Origin: HGM04593 sp045661225
Lineage (GTDB): Bacteria; Bacteroidota; Bacteroidia; Bacteroidales; Bacteroidaceae
Direction of reading: 5' to 3'
Assembly (NCBI GenBank): GCA_045661225.1
Contig: JAZRFF010000015.1
Span: forward strand, 1 to 39,386
DNA: 39,386 bases
Shown: positions 16,675 to 25,910 of the stretch, piece after piece
Layout: each line of letters begins with the position of its first letter
Position numbering within the stretch: position 1 is the first letter of the stretch
Notes under the pieces: generated by a model
What the model was told of the DNA's origin: nothing
Seen by the model: only the letters and a program-made list of their open reading frames with translations
Database searches by the model: none
Made by a program: the position numbers and the translations under genes

Positions 16675-17994
16675 ATGAAAGATTTCTTTAATGGTTTACT
16701 ATCGGGCGCAGCAGAATGGATTATGAAGTTTTTTGGCAGCAGCAACGGTGTTGTCGAGAGCATTATCCTGCTCACAATAACAGTCGTTGTTTCGTTACTC
16801 ATCAGCGAGGCTCTCTATCGTATAGTACTTTTCACTTTTCACAGGATACTAAACCGCAGGAAGTTTGTCTTTATGGGTAAACTTATTGAAAAAAAAAGGC
16901 TACGCAAACAAATATACATTCTGCCACCGATAATTCTCTCGGCAATGTTGCCTGTAATAATAAGGAGCAGCAAAGGCGGAGTACAATATATTGATAAAGG
17001 TATTGCAATCTATTTTTCCATAACAATAGTAATGGCTTTTAATGCTCTGCTCGACACCGTCGGAGAATCGGTGTTCACAAACAGCAAATATCACGACAGG
17101 CCTATAAAAGGGTTCTTGCAAATAAGCAAGATTATTGTATATATAATTGCTACAATCATTGTTATATCAATTCTCACCAACAAATCGCCTGTGTATCTCA
17201 TAGGAGGCCTTGGTGCTTTTGCAGCCGTGCTTATGCTCATCGCCAAGGATAGTATAATGGGCTTTGTAGGCGGTTTTTTACTGCTTGAGAACGATATGAT
17301 ACGTTTGGGCGACTGGATAGAAATTCCCGGCACGAGCATAAACGGCAGTGTCTTTGACATTTCTTTGACAATTGTAAAAGTACGCAACTGGGATAATACA
17401 ATAGCCACTGTTCCGCCCTACACTCTCATTAACGAAAGTTTTATAAACTGGAGAGGAATGAGCGAAAGCGGAGGAAGACGTATTTCACGCGGATACACAA
17501 TTAAACTCGACAACATTAAACCTTGTAACGACAAAATGTTGCAACGACTAAAGAAATTCGACGAAGAACTATCGACCTATATTACAAAAAAGATTGAACA
17601 GATGCACGAAGGGCGAAAAAGCAACACAGCCAACCCCGATGGGCTTGCCAATGGCAGTATAGACACAAATGCCGGGCTCTTCCGTGCCTACGCCGATATT
17701 TATCTCCGTCACCACCCGATGATAAGACAAGATATGATTATTATGGTGCGCACTCTTGCACCAACCGACAGCGGACTCCCCATACAGTTCTATTGTTTCA
17801 CAGCCGATACCGACTGGAGCAATTACGAGAGCATACAAGCCGAAATTATGGAGCATTTTGCATCGGTAATGCCGTTGTTTGAACTATACCCTTTCCAGAA
17901 TTCCGGCGCACGAGACACTATTATAAGCGGAATACTCGAGGGACAATACCCCATTGAGAGAATTGACGGAATGCCTTACAAGACCATCAAATAA
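16675..17994 (+). CDS. MscS-family mechanosensitive channel (YbdG-like)
   Basis: 439 residues. About five hydrophobic segments lie in the first 230 residues. The last (VYLIGGLGAFAAVLMLIAKD) resembles the pore-lining helix of MscS. The following block DMIRLGDWIEIPG and GSVFDISLTIVKVRNWDNT is the conserved beta domain, and a long cytoplasmic C-terminal domain follows. These channels sit in the inner membrane and release solutes under hypo-osmotic shock. The length and the inserted region around residues 290-345 resemble E. coli YbdG. ATG start at 16675. Confidence 0.92.
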   Translation: MKDFFNGLLSGAAEWIMKFFGSSNGVVESIILLTITVVVSLLISEALYRIVLFTFHRILNRRKFVFMGKLIEKKRLRKQIYILPPIILSAMLPVIIRSSKGGVQYIDKGIAIYFSITIVMAFNALLDTVGESVFTNSKYHDRPIKGFLQISKIIVYIIATIIVISILTNKSPVYLIGGLGAFAAVLMLIAKDSIMGFVGGFLLLENDMIRLGDWIEIPGTSINGSVFDISLTIVKVRNWDNTIATVPPYTLINESFINWRGMSESGGRRISRGYTIKLDNIKPCNDKMLQRLKKFDEELSTYITKKIEQMHEGRKSNTANPDGLANGSIDTNAGLFRAYADIYLRHHPMIRQDMIIMVRTLAPTDSGLPIQFYCFTADTDWSNYESIQAEIMEHFASVMPLFELYPFQNSGARDTIISGILEGQYPIERIDGMPYKTIK

Positions 17995-18115
17995 CACACT
18001 CACTGAAAATGATATAAGACAAAAAAAGAAAATTATTACTAAAATATGTACAACAAACACTGCACATTTAACAATATTTTGTGCAAAATTTAAACAATTT
18101 ATGTTCTTATTATAC

Positions 18116-18123
18116 TACTTTTG
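18116..18123 (+). promoter_or_regulatory. -7 box of the SDR-aldehyde dehydrogenase unit
   Basis: TACTTTTG, an exact -7 consensus match, 49 bases before the SDR ATG. A short hairpin (TGCACA/TGTGCA, 18061-18085) lies upstream and may end the MscS transcript. Confidence 0.5.
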
Positions 18124-18172
18124 CAGTCGTTTAAGTACAATATTACAAAAGAATCATTAAAAACAGTAAATT

Positions 18173-18982
18173 ATGACCAAAATCAAGGATAACTGTGTCT
18201 TAATCACAGGCGGAGCATCGGGTATAGGCAAAATTATGGGACGTATAGCTCTTGAACGTGGAGCACGTACCCTTATTATATGGGACATTAACGAGGCTAA
18301 CATTCAAGCTACCGTCAACGAATATAAAAGCAAAGGAAATGTAAAAGGCTACAGGGTCGATGTGTCGGACAGCGCACAAGTTGTCGAAAAAGCGGCACAG
18401 ACCGTGAAAGAGTGTGGAAACGTAGATATTGTTATAAACTGTGCAGGAATAGTTGCGAACAATGCCACATTCGACAAACAGGAAATAAGAGACATTGAGC
18501 GCACAATAAACATTAACACTACTGCACCAATGGTTGTCGCAAAGCAGTTCCTCCCCGGAATGTTGGAGCGCAACCACGGCCACATATGCAATATAGCATC
18601 TGCAGCCGGAATGATTTCAAACCCACGAATGTCGGTATATGCAGCAAGCAAATGGGCTGTAATTGGTTGGAGCGACAGTGTGCGCATTGAGCTCAAACAG
18701 ATGAAAAGCAAGGTACGATTCAGCACCATTGCGCCCTATTTTATAAATACAGGAATGTTTGACGGTGTAAAGTCAAAGGTATTCCCTATTTTAAAGCCCG
18801 AACCAACAGCAAAGAAAATAATTAACGCTATTGAGAAAAATAAAAACTTTAAAGGAATTCCTTTCGGGTATCATTTTATACGTTCTTGTCAGGCACTATT
18901 GCCTACCTGCATTTTCGATTATATCTTTGGGGAAGTTTTCGGTATATTCCACGTAATGGATAACTTTACCGGACGCAAATAA
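18173..18982 (+). CDS. Short-chain dehydrogenase/reductase
   Basis: 269 residues, a classical SDR. The Rossmann glycine motif TGGASGIG is at residues 12-19 and the NAG-type motif NCAGIV is at about 89-94. Catalytic S143 (ASAAG), Y156 and K160 (YAASK) are all present. D38 after the second strand suggests NAD(H) preference. The C-terminal part (KGIPFGYHFIRSCQALLP) is hydrophobic, as in SDRs acting on lipid-like alcohols or retinol-type substrates; this points to a long-chain substrate but does not prove it. An aldehyde dehydrogenase gene follows after 18 bases, so the pair may handle alcohol to aldehyde to acid. ATG start at 18173. Confidence 0.92.
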   Translation: MTKIKDNCVLITGGASGIGKIMGRIALERGARTLIIWDINEANIQATVNEYKSKGNVKGYRVDVSDSAQVVEKAAQTVKECGNVDIVINCAGIVANNATFDKQEIRDIERTININTTAPMVVAKQFLPGMLERNHGHICNIASAAGMISNPRMSVYAASKWAVIGWSDSVRIELKQMKSKVRFSTIAPYFINTGMFDGVKSKVFPILKPEPTAKKIINAIEKNKNFKGIPFGYHFIRSCQALLPTCIFDYIFGEVFGIFHVMDNFTGRK

Positions 18983-19000
18983 AAAAACACCAAATAAATT

Positions 19001-20383
19001 ATGAGTATAAAAAACACCTCTGATATTGAGATTCAAGCAGTAGTTGCTATGCAGCGCAGTTTTTTTGCGAGCAATGCAACCCTTGACATAAAATTCCGTA
19101 AGGAACAGCTGAAAAAACTATATAAAGCGCTGAAAGAGTGGGAGCAACCGCTCTGCGAGGCACTATGGAGCGACCTTCACAAATCGCGCCAGGAGGCTAT
19201 AATGACCGAACTCAGCATTGTGGCCGGTGAAATAAAGAATCACCTTTCAAACATAAAAAAATGGGCGAAAAGCCGCCGAGTCTCGACCCCGCTCAAAATG
19301 ATGCCCTCACGCAGCCGTGTGGTAACAGAACCCCTTGGAAATGCACTTATAATATCGCCGTGGAACTACCCGGTGCAATTACTCCTTAACCCGCTTGTGG
19401 GTGCAATATCAGCCGGCTGTACAGCAATACTAAAACCGTCGCCCTATGTTCCAAGAGTTTCAAGAGTTATAGAAGAGATGATTGGTTCTACCTTTGATAA
19501 AGAGTACATTGCCGTCGTACAAGGTAACCGCGATGTAAATGCTGCACTGCTTGACGAGAAGTTCGACATAATTTTCTTCACAGGCAGCCCATCGCTCGGA
19601 CGTAAAGTTATGAAGGCTGCAGCAAAGAATCTAACACCGGTTGTGCTTGAACTTGGCGGAAAGAGTCCTTGTATTGTAGACCGAGATGCCGACATTGAGG
19701 TCGCAGCGCGTCGCATTGCGTGGGGTAAAACCCTTAACGCCGGACAAACTTGTATAGCTCCCGACTACCTGCTTATACACCGCAGCCGCGAGATAGAATT
19801 TGTCGAAGCTTTCCGTAAAGCGCTTGTAAGCTTGCACGGAAGAAACATAAAGGAGAGCTTGCATTATGTACGCCTTGTCAACGACAAGGCATTTGAACGC
19901 GTATGGGGCTACATAAAAGATGGCAATATAGCCTTAGGTGGCTGGAGCGATGCTAAAGAGCGCTTTATTGAACCAACACTCTTAAAAGATGTTGACCCTG
20001 AAAGCCCTGTAATGCAGGAGGAGATTTTCGGGCCCGTGCTGCCTATGATAACTTTTGACGAACGTAAAGACGCGATAGAGTTCATACGCAAGCGTGAAAA
20101 GCCTTTGGCTCTCTACTATTTTGGCAAAAAGCGTGACGGCAAGGAGGTCATTCGCCTTACATCGGCCGGCGGTTCGTGCATCAATGACACTATAATGCAC
20201 ATTGCCAACGAGAATCTGCCTTTTGGAGGTGTGGGCAATTCCGGACTCGGGAACTACCACGGCAAACTGAGCTTCGATGCATTCTCGCACCGCCGTTCGG
20301 TAGTAACGACCACTACCCTGTTCGACCTTCCATTCAGATATATGCCTTATAAAATGTTTGGCCTTGTCAAGAAGTTGTTATAA
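19001..20383 (+). CDS. Aldehyde dehydrogenase, class 3-like
   Basis: 460 residues, the short form (about 450-460) of the ALDH3/fatty aldehyde dehydrogenase group. Key residues are N122 (SPWNYP), E217 (LELGGKSPC) and the catalytic C251 (AGQTCIAPDY). The C-terminal block FGGVGNSGLGNYHGKLSFDAFSHRR is typical of class 3 enzymes. The hydrophobic end (LPFRYMPYKMFGLVKKLL) may help membrane contact. It oxidises aldehydes to acids with NAD(P)+. Pairing with the SDR upstream suggests a shared lipid-derived substrate. It ends at a strong bidirectional terminator. Confidence 0.94.
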   Translation: MSIKNTSDIEIQAVVAMQRSFFASNATLDIKFRKEQLKKLYKALKEWEQPLCEALWSDLHKSRQEAIMTELSIVAGEIKNHLSNIKKWAKSRRVSTPLKMMPSRSRVVTEPLGNALIISPWNYPVQLLLNPLVGAISAGCTAILKPSPYVPRVSRVIEEMIGSTFDKEYIAVVQGNRDVNAALLDEKFDIIFFTGSPSLGRKVMKAAAKNLTPVVLELGGKSPCIVDRDADIEVAARRIAWGKTLNAGQTCIAPDYLLIHRSREIEFVEAFRKALVSLHGRNIKESLHYVRLVNDKAFERVWGYIKDGNIALGGWSDAKERFIEPTLLKDVDPESPVMQEEIFGPVLPMITFDERKDAIEFIRKREKPLALYYFGKKRDGKEVIRLTSAGGSCINDTIMHIANENLPFGGVGNSGLGNYHGKLSFDAFSHRRSVVTTTTLFDLPFRYMPYKMFGLVKKLL

Positions 20384-20396
20384 GAGAGAAGTTAAC

Positions 20397-20446
20397 GCCA
20401 TAAACACAAAAAATCCACCGTACGGTGGATTTTTTGTGTTTATGGC
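20397..20446. terminator. Bidirectional terminator between aldehyde dehydrogenase gene and carB
   Basis: A perfect 50-base palindrome (25-bp arms, 20397-20421 and 20422-20446) with a six-A run on the left arm and a six-T run on the right. Core ATCCACCGT/ACGGTGGAT. It ends both convergent transcripts. Confidence 0.92.
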
Positions 20447-20457
20447 AATTGCCGGAA

Positions 20458-23400
20458 TTACTTAAACTCGTCCCAGCTCTTGACAGGCATTGTATCAACG
20501 TCTATTTTACAGAAAGCGTCTATAAACGCACTCGCAAGACGAGCATTAGTAATAAGCGGGATATTGTGGTCAATAGCCGCACGACGTATACGATAGCCAT
20601 TTGTCAGTTCGCGCTTAGTGTGGTTCTTAGGCACGTTGATTATAAGGTCGAAACGGTGGTCAGCAATCATCTGCATCACATTATTCTCGGCATTAGGATC
20701 CTCATCGGGCCACATAACCGGAGTTGCGTTTATTCCGTGCTCGTTAAGGAACTTTGCAGTACCCAGTGTTGCATATATGTTGTACCCCTTCTTTGCAAGA
20801 ACAGCTGTAGAGTCAAGAAGATCAACCTTAGACTTTGCAGCACCCGAAGATACCATTACGTTTTTCTTTGGAACATTATAACCGACAGCTATCATTGCAT
20901 TAAGCAGTGCCTCTTCAAAATCGTCACCAATGCAACCAACCTCTCCGGTTGATGACATATCAACGCCAAGCACAGGGTCGGCCTGATGCAAACGACTGAA
21001 AGAGAATTGAGAAGCCTTAACGCCAATCCAGTCAATATCGAACGCCGACTTGTCGGGCTTGCTATAAGGAGCACCAAGCATTATGCGTGTTGCAGTCTCA
21101 ATGAAGTTGCGTTTGAGTACCTTTGAAACAAACGGGAACGAACGTGACGCACGCAGGTTGCACTCAATAACCTTAACCTCGTTATTCTTAGCAAGGAACT
21201 GAATATTGAAAGGACCCGATATATTAAGCTCCTTAGCGATACGACGGCTGATTTTTTTAATGCGACGGGCTGTCTCAAAGTATATCTTCTGCGCGGGGAA
21301 CACCAATGTTGCGTCGCCCGAGTGTACACCGGCAAACTCGACGTGCTCCGAAATAGCATACTCAACAACCTCACCATTCTGTGCCACTGCATCGAACTCA
21401 ATCTCCTTGGTCTCCATCATAAACTGAGAAACCACCACAGGGAACTCCTTAGAGACATCGGCAGCCATCTTAAGGAACTCGTGCAACTCCTCCTCGTTGT
21501 AGCAAACATTCATTGCAGCACCCGAAAGCACGTACGATGGACGCACAAGCACGGGATAGCCAACCTTGTCTACAAATTCTTTCATATCCTCGATACTCGT
21601 AAGCTCCTTCCAGGCCGGTTGGTCAATGCCAAGCTGGTCGAGCATTGCCGAGAATTTGTGACGATTCTCTGCACGGTCGATTGACAGAGGCGATGTTCCC
21701 AAGACGGGCACTCCCTGACGGTGCAGCTTCATCGCAAGGTTGTTAGGTATCTGTCCTCCAACCGATACAATAACACCACCGGGTTGCTCAAGGTCAATAA
21801 CGTCAAGCACGCGCTCCAACGACAGTTCGTCGAAATAGAGACGGTCACACATATCATAGTCGGTAGACACTGTCTCGGGGTTATAGTTAATCATAATAGA
21901 CTTATAACCCAACTTGCGTGCTGTCTGTACGGCGTTAACCGAGCACCAGTCAAACTCAACCGACGAACCGATACGGTATGCGCCCGAACCGAGCACAACT
22001 ACCGACTTGTCGGTCTTGTAGTAGTTTACATCGTAACCCTTTGTGCCGTATGTCATATAGAGGTAGTTTGTAAGTTCGGGGTGTTCCGAAGCTACCGTAT
22101 TGATGCGTTTAACCGCAGGCACGATGCCCAATTCTTTACGACGCGCACGCACTGCAAGGTTGCCCACCTCCATATTTTTCTGGTCCTTAAGCACAAAGCG
22201 TGATATCTGGAAGTCCGAGAATCCCAGGACTTTTGCTTGACGCAGCACCTCCTCGGGGAGTTCCTCGAGTGAGTTGTAGCCCTCGAGCACGTGCTTGTAG
22301 TCAACAATATTCTTGAGTTTGCCAAGGAACCAAGGGTCAATCTTTGTCAATTCGCTTATGCGCTCAACGGTGTAGCCAGCCTCGAGTGCCGAAGCTATTG
22401 AGAACACACGCATATCAGTGGGGTTCGCAAGCTCCTCGTCAAGATTATCGAAGTGAGTGTGCTCATTGCCCACAAAGCCGTGCATACCCTGGCCAATCAT
22501 ACGAAGACCCTTTTGGATAACCTCTTCGAAGCTGCGTCCGATGGACATAATCTCACCAACAGACTTCATACTGGAACCAATGAGGCGTGAAACACCAGCG
22601 AACTTAGTCAAGTCCCAGCGAGGAATCTTACAAATGAGATAATCGAGTTCTGGAGCCTTGTATGCGCTGTTGGGAGTTCCCATTTCGCCAATCTCGTCAA
22701 GAGTGTAGCCCAATGCAATCTTTGCAGCAACAAAAGCAAGAGGATAACCTGTAGCTTTTGATGCAAGAGCCGAAGAGCGGCTAAGACGAGCGTTAACCTC
22801 AATAACGCGATAGTCGTTAGTCTCGGCATTGAAAGCGTACTGTATGTTACACTCACCCACAATTCCTAAATGACGTATAGCTTTTACAGAAATCTCCTGC
22901 ATAAACTTAACCTGCTCGGGAGTGAGTGAACAGGTGGGAGCAACAACTATTGACTCACCGGTGTGAATGCCCAGAGGGTCAAAGTTCTCCATACTTGCCA
23001 CTGTAAAGCAGTGGTCGTTGGCGTCGCGAATAACCTCGAACTCAATCTCTTTCCAACCTTTAAGCGATTCCTCGACAAGAATCTGATTAGAAAAGGTGAA
23101 TGCACTCTCGGCCAGTTCGCGGAACGATGCCTCGTCCTTGCAGATACCGCTGCCAAGACCGCCAAGAGCGTATGCCGAACGTACCATCACAGGGAAGCCG
23201 ATGCGATGAGCAGCGGCAAGCGCGTCCTCCATACTCTCAACTGCCTGACTAACCGGTGTCTTCATTGGAATCTCATCGAGTTTCTTTACAAAGTGGTCGC
23301 GGTCCTCGGTGTACATAATAGCCTCGACTGATGTTCCGAGTACTTTAACGCCGTATTTTTCGAGAATACCTTTTTGATAGAGTTCTGTACCGCAGTTAAG

Positions 23401-23679
23401 CGCAGTCTGTCCACCAAAAGCGAGCAGAATACCATCGGGACGTTCTTTTTTAATAATTTCCTCGACGTTGTGTATGTCTACAGGAAGAAAATACACCTTG
23501 TCGGCGATGCCTTCTGAAGTTTGGATTGTTGCAACATTGGGGTTGATAAGCACTGACTGGATACCCTCTTCACGAAGAGCTTTCAGCGCCTGTGAACCTG
23601 AATAGTCGAACTCTCCTGCCTGACCGATGCGCAACGCACCAGAGCCGAGCAATAACACCTTTTTCAGTTTTTCTTTCAT
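20458..23679 (-). CDS. carB: Carbamoyl-phosphate synthase large subunit
   Basis: 1073 residues. It has two homologous ATP-grasp halves (about 1-400 and 555-930), a linking oligomerisation region and a C-terminal MGS-like allosteric domain (about 940-1073). Motifs include GSGALRIGQAGEFDYSG, EVNARLSRSSALASKATGYPLA and, in the second half, ECNLRASRSFPFVSK. The second is close to the CPS II/CAD type seen in eukaryotes. It makes carbamoyl phosphate for pyrimidines and arginine, using ammonia from a glutaminase subunit (CarA). No carA is next to it; the PurF-like gene lies 25 bases upstream. I start at the ATG at 23679; a TTG four codons upstream adds nothing conserved. Confidence 0.97.
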   Translation of the reverse strand: MKEKLKKVLLLGSGALRIGQAGEFDYSGSQALKALREEGIQSVLINPNVATIQTSEGIADKVYFLPVDIHNVEEIIKKERPDGILLAFGGQTALNCGTELYQKGILEKYGVKVLGTSVEAIMYTEDRDHFVKKLDEIPMKTPVSQAVESMEDALAAAHRIGFPVMVRSAYALGGLGSGICKDEASFRELAESAFTFSNQILVEESLKGWKEIEFEVIRDANDHCFTVASMENFDPLGIHTGESIVVAPTCSLTPEQVKFMQEISVKAIRHLGIVGECNIQYAFNAETNDYRVIEVNARLSRSSALASKATGYPLAFVAAKIALGYTLDEIGEMGTPNSAYKAPELDYLICKIPRWDLTKFAGVSRLIGSSMKSVGEIMSIGRSFEEVIQKGLRMIGQGMHGFVGNEHTHFDNLDEELANPTDMRVFSIASALEAGYTVERISELTKIDPWFLGKLKNIVDYKHVLEGYNSLEELPEEVLRQAKVLGFSDFQISRFVLKDQKNMEVGNLAVRARRKELGIVPAVKRINTVASEHPELTNYLYMTYGTKGYDVNYYKTDKSVVVLGSGAYRIGSSVEFDWCSVNAVQTARKLGYKSIMINYNPETVSTDYDMCDRLYFDELSLERVLDVIDLEQPGGVIVSVGGQIPNNLAMKLHRQGVPVLGTSPLSIDRAENRHKFSAMLDQLGIDQPAWKELTSIEDMKEFVDKVGYPVLVRPSYVLSGAAMNVCYNEEELHEFLKMAADVSKEFPVVVSQFMMETKEIEFDAVAQNGEVVEYAISEHVEFAGVHSGDATLVFPAQKIYFETARRIKKISRRIAKELNISGPFNIQFLAKNNEVKVIECNLRASRSFPFVSKVLKRNFIETATRIMLGAPYSKPDKSAFDIDWIGVKASQFSFSRLHQADPVLGVDMSSTGEVGCIGDDFEEALLNAMIAVGYNVPKKNVMVSSGAAKSKVDLLDSTAVLAKKGYNIYATLGTAKFLNEHGINATPVMWPDEDPNAENNVMQMIADHRFDLIINVPKNHTKRELTNGYRIRRAAIDHNIPLITNARLASAFIDAFCKIDVDTMPVKSWDEFK

Positions 23680-23704
23680 AATTATATCCAATATTTGTTA
23701 TTCT

Positions 23705-25585
23705 TTACTTACACAAGTATTTCTCGTAGTGATAGACAAAAGCCTCGTTCACAAGGCGGTTACCACCGGGGGTCGGGTAATTACCGCTAAAGTACCAGTC
23801 GCCTAAATGGTTCGGGCAAGCGGCGTGCAATCCCTCAAGACTCTGGAACACAAGTTCAAGTTCAGCATTGAGGTCGACAGGTTTCAGCAAATCGGCTATC
23901 TTGCGCGAAATTTCGTCGGCTGTAAATGGAGTGTAGATAGCGCGTGTACGATTAACCTGCTCGGCATCGGGTTTCTTGAGCTCTTCGAGACAGGCACGAT
24001 AGGTCTCGTCTATTATCGAGGCCTTACCGTTTTCGTAAAGCAGCTCAAGCGCAGCCTTGAAAGCCACAAAGTGGTCAAACTTCTCCATATCTATTCCGTA
24101 ATAGTCCGGATAACGTATCTGCGGGCTCGAAGAGACAACAACAATTTTCTTGGGCTCAAGACGGTCGAGAATATTGAGAATATTCTGTTTAAGGGTTGTT
24201 CCGCGAACAATACTGTCGTCAATAACAATAAGATTGTCGACTTTTGGCCTTATTGTATCGTAAGTAATATCATACACGTACGATGCGAGGTCGTTGCGCT
24301 TATCGGTTGTAGAGATAAATGTTCTCATTTTAATATCCTTGTTCGCAACCTTTTCCTGACGCACTTTTTTGGTGACTATTGCCTTGTACTCTTCGGGGGT
24401 AAACTCTTTGCCTGAGTTAAGTTCCTTTATTTTCCACTCATCAAGATATTCCTGCATACCCTCGACCATACCATAGAATGCCATTTCGGCTGTATTGGGG
24501 ATAAACGAGAATACAGAGTTGTCAATATCGTAATTTATGGCTTTAAGAATTTGTTCCTTAAGATTAGAGCCCAACAACTTTCTCTCCTTATATATATCGC
24601 CATCGTTACCACGGCTGAAGTATATTCTCTCGAACGAACAAGGCAGGAATGCTTTCTGCTCAATTATTGTCTCTATGCGAAGCTCGCCACGTTTGTTCAT
24701 AATGAGTGCCTCACCAGGGTTCATCTCAATAACTTCTTCGGCCTTAAGGTTCATTGCTGTCTGCAAGGCTGCACGTTCGCTGGCAACAAGGAATATCTCG
24801 TCATTTGCGTACCAATAGGCTGTGCGCACACCCCAAGGATCGCGCATTGCAAACATTTCGCCGCTACCGGTTACGCCACAGAATACGTACCCGCCATCGA
24901 GCTGAGGTGTCGAGGTACGCAGAACGTTTGCCATATCCACACGCTCTTCAATGGTGTTTGTAATGTCCATTCCCTCGCGTCCCTCGGCTTCACACTCCTT
25001 GAATATACGCTCTACCTCGCGGTCGAGACGGTGTCCCATAAGCTCAAGCATAATATATGTGTCGGCGTGAACGCGGGGGTGTTGTCCGTGTGATACAAGT
25101 TCGTGGAAAACGTCATTGACGTTTGTTATATGAAAGTTTCCACACAATGCCAGGTTCTTTGCTCTCCAGTTGTTACGGCGCAAAAATGGGTGTACATACT
25201 GCATACCGGTCTTCCCTGTTGCCGAATAACGCAAATGTCCCATATAAAGTTCGCCGGCAAAGCCAAAATGACGATAAGCATAGTCGGCGTTGTTTTTCAT
25301 CTCGGCCGGGTGAGAAAGAATGCCCTTGTTGGCAAGGTCAAAAACCTCAGAGACAGAGCCCGAACCTTCGGCACGCTCCCTGAACATATAATCTTCTCCG
25401 GGAGAGGCTTTAAGCTTTACACAAGCGATACCCGCACCCTGCTGGCCACGGTTATACTGTTTGTTCATCAACAAGAAAAGTTTATTCATACCGTATGCCC
25501 AGGTACCATATTTCTCTTGATAATAGCTCAAAGGCTTACGCAGGCGAATCATCGCAACACCACATTCGTGTAATAGAGGTTCCAT
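23705..25585 (-). CDS. Long-form amidophosphoribosyltransferase (PurF-like)
   Basis: 626 residues, about 150 longer than usual PurF. The N-terminal glutaminase domain has its candidate Ntn nucleophile at C8 (LLHECGVAM), which implies removal of a seven-residue propeptide as in the B. subtilis type. The PRPP-binding motif VIDDSIVRGTT is intact, so phosphoribosylamine synthesis from PRPP and glutamine is possible. Insertions (around residues 80-110 and 370-410) and the C-terminal extension mark the Bacteroidota long form. Such genomes may also carry a standard purF, so this could be a paralogue. It precedes carB in one unit. The ATG at 25585 is preferred over a TTG three codons upstream. Confidence 0.88.
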   Translation of the reverse strand: MEPLLHECGVAMIRLRKPLSYYQEKYGTWAYGMNKLFLLMNKQYNRGQQGAGIACVKLKASPGEDYMFRERAEGSGSVSEVFDLANKGILSHPAEMKNNADYAYRHFGFAGELYMGHLRYSATGKTGMQYVHPFLRRNNWRAKNLALCGNFHITNVNDVFHELVSHGQHPRVHADTYIMLELMGHRLDREVERIFKECEAEGREGMDITNTIEERVDMANVLRTSTPQLDGGYVFCGVTGSGEMFAMRDPWGVRTAYWYANDEIFLVASERAALQTAMNLKAEEVIEMNPGEALIMNKRGELRIETIIEQKAFLPCSFERIYFSRGNDGDIYKERKLLGSNLKEQILKAINYDIDNSVFSFIPNTAEMAFYGMVEGMQEYLDEWKIKELNSGKEFTPEEYKAIVTKKVRQEKVANKDIKMRTFISTTDKRNDLASYVYDITYDTIRPKVDNLIVIDDSIVRGTTLKQNILNILDRLEPKKIVVVSSSPQIRYPDYYGIDMEKFDHFVAFKAALELLYENGKASIIDETYRACLEELKKPDAEQVNRTRAIYTPFTADEISRKIADLLKPVDLNAELELVFQSLEGLHAACPNHLGDWYFSGNYPTPGGNRLVNEAFVYHYEKYLCK

Positions 25586-25621
25586 ATAGTTCAAAAATAA
25601 AAATATTTTCCGCTAAAATAC

Positions 25622-25650
25622 AAAAAAAGTCGTTTCAACGAAACGACTTT
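25622..25650 (-). terminator. Terminator or attenuator hairpin ahead of the purF-like gene
   Basis: On the minus strand an 11-bp stem (25626-25636 with 25640-25650, arms AAAGTCGTTTC / GAAACGACTTT) with a three-base loop runs into seven T. It is eight bases past the stop of the 34-residue ORF and about 37 bases before the PurF-like ATG. No convincing promoter lies between hairpin and gene, so read-through may feed purF-carB. Confidence 0.75.
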
Positions 25651-25658
25651 GACAAAAA

Positions 25659-25763
25659 CTATAAAAAAAATGCGTTAATAACAGAACATACAGGGGTGAG
25701 ACCACCATTTGGACACTTTTTAATGCCCACAAGTACATAGTCAATAACGTTTGTTTGTTTCAT
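25659..25763 (-). CDS. Predicted 34-residue small protein or leader peptide
   Basis: A short frame starting ATG at 25763 and ending TAG at 25659-25661. The predicted peptide begins MKQTNVIDYVLVGIKKC, then has NGG, a second Cys in PVCS and a hydrophobic end (VINAFFL). A -7 box (TATCTTCG, 25782-25789) lies 19 bases upstream and a terminator hairpin lies 8 bases downstream, so it forms a complete small transcription unit. It could be an independent small protein or a leader peptide controlling purF-carB. I do not recognise a family. Confidence 0.5.
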   Translation of the reverse strand: MKQTNVIDYVLVGIKKCPNGGLTPVCSVINAFFL

Positions 25764-25781
25764 AAACTCATTTTTACAGCG

Positions 25782-25789
25782 CGAAGATA
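25782..25789 (-). promoter_or_regulatory. -7 box of the small ORF / purF-carB leader
   Basis: Minus strand TATCTTCG, the same variant box as in the nif3, trpS and tRNA promoters. No TTTG at the -33 position. The predicted leader to the PurF-like ATG is about 190 bases. Confidence 0.5.
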
Positions 25790-25835
25790 ATAAAAAATAA
25801 TTATATATAGAGATTTTGTTTCAAGAATTATTTTG

Positions 25836-25892
25836 ATAAAAAACACAAGCCTTTGCAACGCTACGGGAAATAGCCATTGCAAAGGCTTGTGT
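25836..25892 (-). terminator. Terminator of the M20 dipeptidase gene
   Basis: A 16-bp perfect stem (25843-25858 with 25877-25892, arms starting ACACAAGCCTTTGC) and an 18-base loop. On the minus strand it is followed by a T-rich run (TTTTTTATC). Confidence 0.85.
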
Positions 25893-25910
25893 CAAGCGAT
25901 ATTATACAAA

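Noticed and set aside
20458..25585. A carA gene hidden between the purF-like gene and carB
   Set aside because: Only 25 bases separate the two genes and no class I glutaminase motif is seen elsewhere in the window.
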